A stretch of 55,218 nt of DNA, taken from Candidatus Bathyarchaeota archaeon (GTDB lineage: Archaea > Thermoproteota > Bathyarchaeia > Bathyarchaeales > Bathycorpusculaceae). Of the stretch, positions 16,868-25,936 are shown in pieces (position 1 is the stretch's first letter; each line of letters opens with the position of its first letter). The DNA is taken from assembly GCA_003165195.1 (NCBI GenBank), contig PLSP01000033.1, forward strand, positions 18,328 to 73,545, given 5' to 3'. A program made the translations under genes and the position numbers. Below the pieces are notes generated by a model. It made no database searches, was not told where the DNA came from, and was given only the letters and a program-made list of their open reading frames with translations.

Positions 16868-18133
16868 ATTAACTTCTCGTTTGCAAGACGCGAGATTGCA
16901 GTTTTAGTCACCATGCTTGCCGCCTCATTTGTTGTAAGAGTTCTTTTGTTCCCGTTACAAGGCTACCCTATCGACACAAACGATTTCATTTCATGGTTTA
17001 ACACTGCAGCTGTACACGGAATAAGACCGTTCTACAGTGATTCAGGATGGACAGATTACCCGCCTTTCAATGTGTATATTTTCTGGTTTTTCGGCTCCAT
17101 AGCAAACTTGGCATCCAAAGTAGGCATCAGCGCGGGCTCTATCGTGAAATTGGCACCTAACATTTTAGATTTAGGCACAGCCATCTTGATTTACGTGTTC
17201 GTGCGCAAGAAATCAAGTTTTAAACTTGCACTTGCCGCAACGGCACTCTACACATTCAACCCAGCAGTAATCTACAACGCCGCAGTCTGGGGACAATTCG
17301 ATGCCATCTACACGTTTTTCCTTGTCCTCTCACTTATGCTGGCACTTAAAAGCAGACCGTACCTTTCTGCAGTAGCCTTCGCAATTGGCTTATTAACTAA
17401 ACCTCAGGGAATAGCGTTGGCGCCGCTCCTGATTTTTTTGATTTATAAGAAAAACGGTTTGAAGCAGATGCTAATTTCTGCGCTTGTTTTTGTAGCAACC
17501 GTTTTCGCAGTTATTGCTCCGTTTGATTGGGGAGGCAGTCCAATTTCCTTTTTGACCAACATTTACTTTGGCGCCTACAAAGGCTACGCTTACACTTCAA
17601 TTAACGCCTTCAACCTGTGGGGAGGCTTCACAGGTCTTTGGGTGCCTGATGGCAACCTGTTCATCGTTGGTTGGATTTTGTTTGGGGTTTTTACTGCCTT
17701 CACAGTGTACTTTTTGAATAAGCATTGGGGGTACTCAGACGAGTTTATAGCGATTTTCGCAGCGTTCATGCTGTTCTTTGCCTTCTTTATGTTGCCCACA
17801 AGAATTCATGAGCGCTACCTTTTTCCAGCCATAAGCGTTTTGGCGTTAATGTTCCCATTTGTAAAAAGAGCTCGTCCACTGTATGTTGGCGTAACAGCGA
17901 CTTTACTTATCAATGAAGCGTTTGTTCTCTATTGGCTTAATGCATCTTATCCTAATTTTGCCAATTTATATAACGCTCCTTATGGCGGGCCGATCATTGT
18001 GGCTGTAAGCGCTATTAATTTATTAATGCTTGTATATGCTTCCATAGTGCTGTGGAATAAGCGCACATGGCTTAAAACTGAACCTGCACCGTTGAATGAA
18101 AGCGTGGAGAGAGGTGAACCGCTGTCAAATTAG
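16868..18133 (+). CDS. GT-C mannosyltransferase-like membrane protein
   Basis: About eleven hydrophobic helices. The first outer loop has the GT-C acidic motif in YPIDTNDFISWF followed by GWTDYPPFNVY, and a later PTRIHERYLFPA motif is typical of the DUF2029/GT87-like sugar transferases that use polyprenyl-phosphate sugars. The first canonical start is ATG 16913, but that falls inside TM1 and the frame is open back to 16841. ATT 16868 lies 9 nt after GGAGG (16854-16858), giving an N-terminus NFSFARREIAV. ATG 16861 is out of frame and hits a stop after three codons. It heads an operon with PMT and GT2 genes; sugar transfer onto proteins or lipids is likely. Confidence 0.72.
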   Translation: MNFSFARREIAVLVTMLAASFVVRVLLFPLQGYPIDTNDFISWFNTAAVHGIRPFYSDSGWTDYPPFNVYIFWFFGSIANLASKVGISAGSIVKLAPNILDLGTAILIYVFVRKKSSFKLALAATALYTFNPAVIYNAAVWGQFDAIYTFFLVLSLMLALKSRPYLSAVAFAIGLLTKPQGIALAPLLIFLIYKKNGLKQMLISALVFVATVFAVIAPFDWGGSPISFLTNIYFGAYKGYAYTSINAFNLWGGFTGLWVPDGNLFIVGWILFGVFTAFTVYFLNKHWGYSDEFIAIFAAFMLFFAFFMLPTRIHERYLFPAISVLALMFPFVKRARPLYVGVTATLLINEAFVLYWLNASYPNFANLYNAPYGGPIIVAVSAINLLMLVYASIVLWNKRTWLKTEPAPLNESVERGEPLSN

Positions 18134-19956
18134 AATTTGGATTAAACATTAACAAAAAAGACATTGTAACTATCGTCTTGCTTTGTGTAATTTTCTTTTC
18201 CTTAGCTGTGGTGAACCTTGGGTACTCCCAGTATCCATCAACGACGACGCAGATATCAAGCGGGCAAAGCTTCTATGTCGATCTCGGTGCCCAAACGAAC
18301 GTTAAAGCAGTTGTTATTCTGCTAAATCAAGGCGCAGTTAACGCCACAATATCTGTTGGTTCACCTGGCAACTGGACGATAGCAAACAGCGTTAGCTGGC
18401 CCTATTCTGGCTCGTCGTTCTCAGAGGACTACAACAAGTACGTTCAATATTCCGGTACCTATCAAGGCCAATATTATAGTGATCAAAACTACATCCCCAT
18501 CGACAACACAACTCAATACTTGAAAGTGGATTTTGGCCCAGTGGGAGGCTACGAAACATCACTTTCAGAAATAGGTGTTATAGACCAAAATAGCCAGGTA
18601 GTAGACATTAAATCGATAACTAACGCTTACCCAGACAACCCTAACACAGACCTCAAAAACCTTGTGGATGAGCAAAGCTCGATTCAGTTCCCCACAGATT
18701 ACATGTCAAACACTTACTTTGACGAAATATACTTCGTTCGAACAGCCCAACAGTACATCAATTGGCAAGAGCATGTTTTGCCGTATGAATGGACGCATCC
18801 GCCGCTCGGCAAACTAATCCAGGCTGCAGGTATCCTGATCTTCGGTTTCAGCCCGTTTGGCTGGCGCATTATGGGCGTCATTTTCGCCACACTGATGATT
18901 CCGCTCCTATACCTGCTGGGCAAAAAAATGTTTGGCACATGGATCGGCGGTTTCACAGCAGCATTTCTCTTAACCTTTGACTTTATGCATTTCACTATGG
19001 GGAGAATGGGCACAGCTGACACCTATCTTGTGTTCTTCGAAATAGCTTCACAACTCTTCTTTTTCATTTACCTCAAAAATGTCCTCGACAAAGGCTGGAA
19101 AACAAGCGTTGTACCGCTGTTTCTATCGTTCGTGTTCTTTTCCTTAGGCTTATCATCCAAATTTTCGATTGCACTCTTCGGTTTCGCTGCAGAGTTAGTG
19201 ATCCTTCTAGTCATCAGGTTAAGCCAAGTTAAGAACCTCAAAACCAACCTCTCGGGCAAGTTTTACGCATTCCTTGACCGCCCCTACTCATGGATCGTCG
19301 CGTTCATCTTAATTTCAATTGGAATTTACTTTGCTACATACATTCCAGACATGATGATCGGCAGATCGTTCATAGACGTAATTAACCTGCAGTATGCAAT
19401 GTACCATTATCATGCAACACTAACCGCAACTCATCCCTTCGCCTCTCCATGGTACAGTTGGCCTTTAATGTTTGACCCCTTCAACGGTAACATACACACT
19501 CCACTATGGCTTCAAGTAACCTATCTGCCAAACGGAACCGAATCAACCATAACTTTGCTAGGCAACCCGGCGCTTTGGTGGTTTGGCTTCGCAGCCTTAA
19601 TCGCTTTAACAGTCGTTTATGTTCCAAAAATCTTCCGTAGACATTTCAACTTCAAAGCAAATCTGCCTGTTATTTTCATAATTACCTTCTTCTTTTTCCA
19701 GTGGCTTCCCTACATAGTGATTACCCGAGTTGTCTTCATTTACCACTTCTACTCTGACGTACCCTTCCTATGCTTGGGCTCAGCATTTGTAATTAACAAG
19801 TACTGGAGCAGCAAATGGGTAAAGATTGCAGCCATAGCTTATTTTGCCCTGAACATAGCCATGTTTATTCTCTTCTATCCAATTATCTCAGGCGTGCCCA
19901 CAACCAGATCTTTCATTGACAGTTTGGATTGGTTTAAAGGCTGGATTTTGGGATGA
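18124..19956 (+). CDS. PMT-family protein O-mannosyltransferase with inserted beta-rich domain
   Basis: This is a GT39 (Pmt1/TPMT-like) transferase, which moves mannose from dolichyl-phosphate-mannose to Ser/Thr of proteins outside the membrane. The catalytic acidic pair is in TYFDEIYFVRTAQQY, followed by EWTHPPLGKL and MGRMGTADTYLVFF, all family hallmarks. Unlike usual PMTs, about 150 residues of beta-rich sequence lie between TM1 and the Asp-Glu motif and resemble a discoidin-like fold (LKVDFGPVGGYETSLSEIGV). First canonical start is TTG 18178 inside TM1; the frame is open to 18118 and GTC 18124 lies 6 nt after GGTGA, so the true start is uncertain. Co-transcribed with GT-C and GT2 genes. 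Confidence 0.85.
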   Translation, partial: VKLEFGLNINKKDIVTIVLLCVIFFSLAVVNLGYSQYPSTTTQISSGQSFYVDLGAQTNVKAVVILLNQGAVNATISVGSPGNWTIANSVSWPYSGSSFSEDYNKYVQYSGTYQGQYYSDQNYIPIDNTTQYLKVDFGPVGGYETSLSEIGVIDQNSQVVDIKSITNAYPDNPNTDLKNLVDEQSSIQFPTDYMSNTYFDEIYFVRTAQQYINWQEHVLPYEWTHPPLGKLIQAAGILIFGFSPFGWRIMGVIFATLMIPLLYLLGKKMFGTWIGGFTAAFLLTFDFMHFTMGRMGTADTYLVFFEIASQLFFFIYLKNVLDKGWKTSVVPLFLSFVFFSLGLSSKFSIALFGFAAELVILLVIRLSQVKNLKTNLSGKFYAFLDRPYSWIVAFILISIGIYFATYIPDMMIGRSFIDVINLQYAMYHYHATLTATHPFASPWYSWPLMFDPFNGNIHTPLWLQVTYLPNGTESTITLLGNPALWWFGFAALIALTVVYVPKIFRRHFNFKANLPVIFIITFFFFQWLPYIVITRVVFIYHFYSDVPFLCLGSAFVINKYWSSKWVKIAAIAYFALNIAMFILFYPIISGVPTTRSFIDSLDWFKGWILG

Positions 19957-20711
19957 CCCAAGAAACCACAGCTAAAGATAATGTACAGGTTTCGGTTGTT
20001 CTGCCAGCCTACAACGAAGTGGACCTGCTGGAAAACGCCGTTGCAAAAATAAGTCAAGCCCTAAAAGAGACAGATTACACATATGAAATTGTTATCGCTG
20101 AGGATGGTAGCGTAGACGGCACCGCCCAACGAAGCGAAGAACTTGCACAACAGCTCTCATACGTCAAGCATGTTCATCATCAAGAACGGCTTGGAAGAGG
20201 CATCGCGTTGAAAAACGCGTTTAGGCAGCGGAACAGCGAAGTTTTTGTTTATATGGATTTGGATTTAGCTTCAAGCCTTAAATCCCTCAAGTCGCTCATC
20301 GACGCCGTCACGGTAAACGGATACGATTTTTCCACTGGATCGCGTATGCTGCCTGGAAGCAAAGTTGAACGCAGCCTAAGGCGTGACATAAGCTCCAAAA
20401 CCTACAATTACCTAGTCCGCCAAATGTTGGGTTCAACGCTTAGGGATCACCAGTGCGGCTTTAAAGCGCTAAAACGTGAGCCCCTTTTGAGTCTGCTCGA
20501 CGAGATCGAGGCAAAACATTGGTTTTGGGACACAGAGATGCTAGTAAGGGCTCAACTCCATGGCTACCATATTAAAGAGATACCGGTGGAGTGGAAAAGC
20601 GGCAAAGACACAAAAGTTAACCTGTTCAAAGACTCTTGGAGCATGTTTAAACATATTATGCGGCTCTGGTGGAAACTGAAAGTTAAACATGAAAAACAAG
20701 TTAACGCCTAA
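19953..20711 (+). CDS. GT2 glycosyltransferase, dolichyl-phosphate-mannose synthase-like
   Basis: The 252-residue enzyme has the Dpm1-type GT-A fold: VSVVLPAYNE near residue 13, EDGSVDGT, VYMDLDLASSL (the DxD nucleotide-sugar motif), GSRMLPGSKV, RDHQCGFKALKRE and the WFWDTEML/PVEW end. It has no C-terminal membrane helices. It overlaps the PMT stop (ATGA). Together they make a complete donor-plus-transferase set: this enzyme makes polyprenyl-phosphate mannose from GDP-mannose, which PMT then uses. The sugar is inferred from the PMT neighbour. Confidence 0.88.
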   Translation: MTQETTAKDNVQVSVVLPAYNEVDLLENAVAKISQALKETDYTYEIVIAEDGSVDGTAQRSEELAQQLSYVKHVHHQERLGRGIALKNAFRQRNSEVFVYMDLDLASSLKSLKSLIDAVTVNGYDFSTGSRMLPGSKVERSLRRDISSKTYNYLVRQMLGSTLRDHQCGFKALKREPLLSLLDEIEAKHWFWDTEMLVRAQLHGYHIKEIPVEWKSGKDTKVNLFKDSWSMFKHIMRLWWKLKVKHEKQVNA

Positions 20712-21252
20712 CAAAAAGGACAAACCCACGCGTAACCAATGCGAGACCAGCAATCAAAATTATACCCGACCAAAACACAAACCACTCGCTAATTATCGTC
20801 ATGTTAACAAGATAACTTATAACGAGGAAGCTTGTTCCAAGCCAGAAAACAAGGTTTTCTATTGTCTCCGCTTTTCTTGAAAGAGGCGAATGCACTGCGA
20901 TTCGAAGGGACAAAATTATGAGCTCTATCATGCCTAATCCGAAAGCAAACTCGAATGCAGCGTTGTAAACCAATGTGAAAGCCGCTGGGTTAGAAGGAGC
21001 CGGCAAAGTTATGCTCGTGCCCGGTACCGTAGTAAAAGTGAAGGAGCTGAAAAGAGACTCAAGGTTGCCGAAAAGTCCCTTCGAAACGTTTACAAGGTAT
21101 ATCAACGCCAGCAGAATAAAGATGGAGCCGATATAGATGGCTGTAACAAGGCCTTCTTTTTTCTTTTCAGTTAACGCTTTGGTGCCTAAATCGCTAAACA
21201 AGGCGCTCTTCCGCATCCTGTAAGCCCTAAATGCAAATATACTTTTCCCCAA
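20701..21252 (-). CDS. Four-TM membrane protein of unknown function
   Basis: The 183-residue protein has hydrophobic helices at about 38-60, 95-115, 135-150 and 158-178, with an outer Ser/Thr/Pro loop between the first two. The start shown is TTG 21252; ATG 21216 is a plausible alternative. It converges on and overlaps the GT2 gene by 11 bp. I do not recognise the family. Confidence 0.6.
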   Translation of the reverse strand: MGKSIFAFRAYRMRKSALFSDLGTKALTEKKKEGLVTAIYIGSIFILLALIYLVNVSKGLFGNLESLFSSFTFTTVPGTSITLPAPSNPAAFTLVYNAAFEFAFGLGMIELIILSLRIAVHSPLSRKAETIENLVFWLGTSFLVISYLVNMTIISEWFVFWSGIILIAGLALVTRGFVLFVRR

Positions 21253-21315
21253 AACATACTAGTGCATGTTTTAAATACCAAGAGATGCTAAGCCTACCAT
21301 CGGAAGTTAGATTAC

Positions 21316-21816
21316 ATGCCTTACTGCCCCAAATGCGGCAATAAAGTCGACGAAAACGTAACCATTTGCCAAAACTGCGGCGCACCATTAAGCGGCGGAA
21401 CCCCCAACCAGCCATCAACATCGCCGCCTGCAAAACCTGAAAACGCAGAGACACAGGAAAAACATGAAGGCGCAAAGAAAAGCGAGAAACATGAGAAATC
21501 CGACAATAGCTTCATAGGCTTCTTGGTAGGCGGCTTAATTTTGATTACGGTGGGAGTTTTTGCCCTGATAGATTTAACTTCTCCCAACTTTCTAAGTCCC
21601 ACCCAAGACCTAGCCGCCATGCTGCTGATAATCGGCGTAATAATCATAATTGCCGCCATTTACATAGCCACCCGCGTCTTCAGACACTTCCCTGGCCATC
21701 CTAAAGTATCCTGCCCAAAAACGCCTTCAACTGCGGCGTGCATTTACACAATCGACACTTCACCGAAATATTTCTGCAGCAGCGGGTATCGTTATATTTT
21801 TAGATTAAATCTTTGA
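21316..21816 (+). CDS. Zinc-ribbon membrane protein
   Basis: An N-terminal zinc ribbon (CPKCGNKVDENVTICQNCG, residues 4-22) is followed by a Pro/Lys/Glu linker and two hydrophobic helices at about 68-88 and 93-118. This zinc-ribbon plus TM layout is very common in archaea and its role is mostly unknown. After RVFRHFPGHPK the last ~35 residues are low-quality and might come from a late frameshift, because comparable proteins often end there. It is divergent from the 20701-21252 gene. Confidence 0.68.
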   Translation: MPYCPKCGNKVDENVTICQNCGAPLSGGTPNQPSTSPPAKPENAETQEKHEGAKKSEKHEKSDNSFIGFLVGGLILITVGVFALIDLTSPNFLSPTQDLAAMLLIIGVIIIIAAIYIATRVFRHFPGHPKVSCPKTPSTAACIYTIDTSPKYFCSSGYRYIFRLNL

Positions 21817-21993
21817 ACACTTGCTCCTGTGCCTGCTGAGGGTTCTCGAGTGACTCATACCATTGATTGATCAATGGGTTTAGGACGCTGTTTATTTGGC
21901 TTGGTTAAGCATCATTGTGCTCAAAATTAACTTTGGTTAAATTTGCTTATATGCTTAAACTTGAAATAAGTTAACAGCAAGAAACCTCGTGGG

Positions 21994-22929
21994 TTGAAAG
22001 TTATGAACCAAACAGTTCGGGACACGGCGGAGCGAATCAAGAGATTGGAAGTGCAAGGAGCAAGAAACGTGGCAATAGCCGCCATCAAAGCCCTTCAAAC
22101 TTTATCCGAGCAAACAAAGGCCCAAACTAAAACCGCGTTCCTAGACGAGCTTAAAGAAGCGCAATCGACGCTTTTTGCATCTAGAGAAACTGAGCCGCTG
22201 ATGAGAAACGCAGTTCACTGGGTAATCACACAAGCCCAAGACAGCAGCACAGAAAAAGTCGACGCCCTAAGCGAAATGGTGGCTTCAAACGTCGCTCTGT
22301 TTCTTCAAAATCTCGAAGCCTCAAGAGAACGCACCGCCGAAATAGGCGCCAAACGCATCCGGGACGGCATGCTCATCTTCACCCACTGCCACTCCTCAAC
22401 CGTTACCCGCATGATTGCGAAAGCCAAATCCGACGGCAAAGAATTCAGCGTCATCTGCACCGAAACCCGTCCCGCCTTCCAGGGCAGGATAACGGCGCGT
22501 GAACTTGTTGATCTGGGAATTCAAACCATGTTTATTGTTGATTCAGCTGCTCGGTCATACATGGGAGATGTTGACCTTGTCCTAGTAGGTTCAGACGCCA
22601 TTACTTCAGAGGGCAACGTGGTAAACAAGGTAGGCACAAGTAGCATAGCTGTGCTGGCAAATGAGGCAAGAAAGCCGTTCTACGTGGTCTCTGAACTACT
22701 CAAGTTCGATCCAGAAACGCTCTATGGGGAATTCGAGGGCATTGAACAACGCAACCCGGCTGAAGTTTGGAGTGAAGCTCCTAAAGGGCTATCGGTGCGC
22801 AACCCCGCGTTCGACGTAACCCCAAGCCGCTATATCCATGGAATCATCTGCGAAGAAGGTATAATCGCTCCTCAATCAATTGTTGAAACTGTCAACCGCG
22901 CTTACCCGTGGGTTTTCAAACAATCTTAA
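21994..22929 (+). CDS. e2b2: Ribose-1,5-bisphosphate isomerase
   Basis: The protein belongs to the eIF2B-alpha-like family but has the sequence of R15P isomerase, which converts ribose-1,5-bisphosphate to ribulose-1,5-bisphosphate in the archaeal AMP pathway. Catalytic residues fall at Cys132 (FTHCHSSTV) and Asp201 (GSDAI), with VQGARNVAIAA and TRPAFQGR as further signatures. The start is TTG 21994; ATG 22003 is an alternative. It is convergent with rbcL, and deoA is just beyond, so all three AMP-pathway enzymes are neighbours. A TATA-like CTTATATGC lies near 21945. Confidence 0.92.
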   Translation: MKVMNQTVRDTAERIKRLEVQGARNVAIAAIKALQTLSEQTKAQTKTAFLDELKEAQSTLFASRETEPLMRNAVHWVITQAQDSSTEKVDALSEMVASNVALFLQNLEASRERTAEIGAKRIRDGMLIFTHCHSSTVTRMIAKAKSDGKEFSVICTETRPAFQGRITARELVDLGIQTMFIVDSAARSYMGDVDLVLVGSDAITSEGNVVNKVGTSSIAVLANEARKPFYVVSELLKFDPETLYGEFEGIEQRNPAEVWSEAPKGLSVRNPAFDVTPSRYIHGIICEEGIIAPQSIVETVNRAYPWVFKQS

Positions 22930-24149
22930 ACTTTCCACTGCTCTAATGCGGCTTTAAGCTCTTTGTGTGCTTTTGCGTAGTCTTCCAGCGTCTGTCCTTT
23001 CATGGTGGCGTCGACTGCTTGTCGCATGGCTTTTGCTCCTGCCACTGTGCCGTCTGGGTGCCCATGTATGCCGCCTCCAGCCTGCAAAACAACGTCTTTG
23101 CCAAAGGTTTCCAGCAGTGCCGGTACAAGCCTTGGGTGTAGTCCTCCTGATGCAACTGGCAAAACAGGCTTTAACTTGCCCATTGACGATTTGCAGGCGT
23201 CAATGTTTTCAAGCACTTCAGCTTTGGTCTCCGACATTTTGCCTACTACAGTGCCAACGTGGAGCTGGTCTACGCCGATGATTCTTGCAACTATAGCTAT
23301 GGGTCGCATGGCAATACCGTGCAATTGGTTTTTGGTGAAAGCAGCATGGCCCGCCCTGTGCGCGTGAATAACGAGTTTGAAGTTTTGCTCGCGTATTGTT
23401 TGCAGCGCTGCCCAGCCACAAGTTAAAATGTCAACCATAACGTATTCCCCGCCTTGAGCAACCACCATTTCCGCGCGTTTGAGCATGAGGTTGGTTTCGG
23501 CGGTTATATTTATCATGTAGACTTTGCATTCACCTGTTTCTTCTTGGGCTTTATCTCGTTTGTCTAAGGTGTGGGCGAGGCGCTCTTCGAATGGATTGAA
23601 TGCTTGGCTACTGAGGTTTTCGTCGTCTTTAACTACGTCGCAGCCGCCGCTCCAAGCGTCATAAGCTACTTTGGCGTGGTCTCTGGTGTTTAGACCGAGT
23701 TTAGGTTTGATTATTGTGCCAACAAGCGGGCGCTCTGGTACTTTCAGTAGTTCGCGGATGCCAACTATTCCGTAGTTTGGACCTCTAAAGCTGTCAAGTA
23801 ATGTGTTGGGCACGTGGATGTCGAGAAGACGCAGGTTTCTTAGGGCTTTTAGGCCGAAAACATTGCCGGCAACACTGCTTAGAATGTTTGGCATGTTAGC
23901 CGCTTCGAAGAGTTCGATTGGGTAAGCGATTTTTATGGTGTTGCCTTCGATGCTATAAACGTGAGCTGCAAGCCGTCGCACATATGGCTTCTCAGTTGTA
24001 AGCTCCGTCCATGTGCCAACTGAGCTTTCTGCCGCGACGCCTCCTGCAGCTTCGTTTAAGCTTATACCCTCTGGCTCAACGGTAAAAGTGCAGGTTAAAT
24101 CGGTTTCTCTGGGTTTGTAAGTTAAATCAATAAAGTCAAGATACTTCAA
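22926..24149 (-). CDS. rbcL: RuBisCO large subunit, type III
   Basis: The 407-residue enzyme carboxylates ribulose-1,5-bisphosphate to give two 3-phosphoglycerates. Catalytic residues are conserved: Lys148 and Lys150 in TIIKPKLGL, carbamylated Lys174 with Asp176-Glu177 in GCDVVKDDE, His264-Arg265 in HAHRAGH, His297 in LHVGT, Lys304 in VGKM, and Ser-Gly-Gly in PVASGGLHP plus QAGGGIHGHP. It is slightly shorter than Thermococcus type III enzymes (444). Here it serves nucleotide salvage with deoA and e2b2, not the Calvin cycle. Its stop and the e2b2 stop share the palindrome TTAA. Promoter region 24150-24235 is shared with deoA. Confidence 0.95.
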   Translation of the reverse strand: MKYLDFIDLTYKPRETDLTCTFTVEPEGISLNEAAGGVAAESSVGTWTELTTEKPYVRRLAAHVYSIEGNTIKIAYPIELFEAANMPNILSSVAGNVFGLKALRNLRLLDIHVPNTLLDSFRGPNYGIVGIRELLKVPERPLVGTIIKPKLGLNTRDHAKVAYDAWSGGCDVVKDDENLSSQAFNPFEERLAHTLDKRDKAQEETGECKVYMINITAETNLMLKRAEMVVAQGGEYVMVDILTCGWAALQTIREQNFKLVIHAHRAGHAAFTKNQLHGIAMRPIAIVARIIGVDQLHVGTVVGKMSETKAEVLENIDACKSSMGKLKPVLPVASGGLHPRLVPALLETFGKDVVLQAGGGIHGHPDGTVAGAKAMRQAVDATMKGQTLEDYAKAHKELKAALEQWKV

Positions 24150-24235
24150 AGCAGCTCACTTGACTATTGTGGATTGTTTAGCTTAAAATCTTTAACTATT
24201 CCAGGCAACAATGAATTGGTTAGTGTGGTCTCGAA

Positions 24236-25780
24236 ATGGAGTTAGCTGTTGAAGTCCTAATGATTACAACTGGCGGTAGCAGAATCGCCATACTTAGCGA
24301 AGAAAGCGCCAGCCTTTTGGGTGTGCACAGTTCAGACAGAATACGCCTTGTCTACGGCAAGCAAGAGTTGATTGCCATAGCTAACATAGCTCCTTATTTT
24401 CCCAAGAACCGCATTGGACTCTACACTGAAACCGTCCAGGCGCTAGGAGTAAAAGAGGCAGAAACCGTCAACGTGACGTTGGCTCCGCTTCCTGAATCGC
24501 TCTACAACGTGCGAGCTAAACTGCATGGCGAACGCCTCCGAGAACAAGACATGGTAACAATCGTTAAAGACGTGGTTGAGCGGCACCTGAGCACCGTAGA
24601 GATTGCAGGTTTCTTGACAGCGCTCAGCATCCATGGATTAAGCACCTCAGAGAACGAGGCATTATCCAGAGCTATGGTTGCAACGGGGAAAACGCTCAAT
24701 TTCGGAGCTGGCCCAATTCTTGATAAGCACAGCGTCGGCGGCATACCAGGCGATAAAACCTCAATGTTGGTAGTGCCCATCGTTGCGGCTGCCGGATACA
24801 CCATACCCAAAACCTCCTCGCGAGCCATCACGTCGCCTGCCGGTACAGCAGACAGGGTGGAAACTCTATGCCCCGTGAACCTATCCATCAACGAAATTCA
24901 AGCCACAGTGGCGAAGACGGGAGGCTGTCTAGTTTGGGGAGGCAGCCTCGAACTCGCGCCAGCAGACGACCTCTTCATCCAAGTGGAGTACCCCCTGGGA
25001 ATTGACCCTATGCTTTTGCCCTCAATTCTTAGCAAGAAAAAAGCTATAGGAGCCACACATGTAGCCATAGACATCCCTACAGGAATGGGCGCCAAAATCA
25101 AGACACGCACAGAAGCCTACACGTTGGCGTCGGATTTCGTAGATTTAGGCAAGCGGCTGGGGCTAAATATTCAGTGCGCGTTGACTTTTGGAGATCAACC
25201 GTTGGGCTGCGGTATTGGACCAGCTCTTGAAGCCAGAGAAGCATTGGCCACATTGATGGGTGATGGTCCTCCGGATTTGCGGGATAAAGCAATTAGCCTC
25301 GCAGGCATGCTGTTTGAAATGGTGGGTTGTGAAGATGGGCAAGCCAAAGCCGAGGAAATGCTCAGTAGCGGCAAGGCAGAAGAAAAGCTGCGTGAGATCA
25401 TTGCTGCTCAGGGTGGAAACCCAAAGGTGCAGCCAGAGGATTTGCCTGTTGGTCCGGAGCATGTGGAGGTCCGAAGTGAGAGGGCTGGTAAAGTTATTTG
25501 GCTCAGCACCGAAGATATTGTTCGTGTTGCGAGGGAAGCGGGGGCGCCAAAGGAGAAAGGTGCAGGTCTTGTGTTGCACTCCAAACTTGGCGAAACCGTG
25601 CATAAAGGAAGTGTTTTGTTTGAAATTTACGCAGAACGAAGCAGCAAGTTAGCATCGGCGCTTGAGCTTGCAAGTCAGCTGTCGCCTGTAGTATTGACTA
25701 CGAAGCCTGCGGAAAAGATGGTTCTCGACCGGGTGCCTGAAAAGTTGACCCACGAGAAAGCGTTTAGCCTCGACAGATAA
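24236..25780 (+). CDS. deoA: AMP phosphorylase
   Basis: The 514-residue enzyme splits AMP (and CMP/UMP) with phosphate to base plus ribose-1,5-bisphosphate, the first step of the archaeal AMP pathway. It has the archaeal N-terminal extension (~80 residues, AbrB/beta-barrel-like) followed by the thymidine-phosphorylase fold with LDKHSVGGIPGDKTSMLVVP, SRAITSPAGTADRVE and the C-terminal GAGLVLHSKLGETVHKGSVLFEIY. It is divergent from rbcL with an 86-bp gap, so both could share regulation. No oddity seen. Confidence 0.94.
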   Translation: MELAVEVLMITTGGSRIAILSEESASLLGVHSSDRIRLVYGKQELIAIANIAPYFPKNRIGLYTETVQALGVKEAETVNVTLAPLPESLYNVRAKLHGERLREQDMVTIVKDVVERHLSTVEIAGFLTALSIHGLSTSENEALSRAMVATGKTLNFGAGPILDKHSVGGIPGDKTSMLVVPIVAAAGYTIPKTSSRAITSPAGTADRVETLCPVNLSINEIQATVAKTGGCLVWGGSLELAPADDLFIQVEYPLGIDPMLLPSILSKKKAIGATHVAIDIPTGMGAKIKTRTEAYTLASDFVDLGKRLGLNIQCALTFGDQPLGCGIGPALEAREALATLMGDGPPDLRDKAISLAGMLFEMVGCEDGQAKAEEMLSSGKAEEKLREIIAAQGGNPKVQPEDLPVGPEHVEVRSERAGKVIWLSTEDIVRVAREAGAPKEKGAGLVLHSKLGETVHKGSVLFEIYAERSSKLASALELASQLSPVVLTTKPAEKMVLDRVPEKLTHEKAFSLDR

Positions 25781-25936
25781 ACCTGAATTACAGTTAAGCC
25801 AGAAAAATGCTTGGTTGCACAATGACGGAGGAGAAGGTCAATTTTTTTGGGCAAAAACCAGCAAAATTGCTCAGGACAAAAAAACCCTCGATATGAAGAC
25901 TTTTTAGAAAGAAACAACAATGCAATTTTGGTTACT

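Noticed and set aside
22967-23367. Plus-strand open frames opposite rbcL
   Set aside because: They lie inside RuBisCO coding sequence on the other strand and have no protein-like features.
25847-25936. In-frame upstream extension (from ATG 25847) of the MGMT-like fragment
   Set aside because: The family starts at the MPKKTTWQEKL region; the upstream 30 codons are Asn/Gln-rich without similarity.
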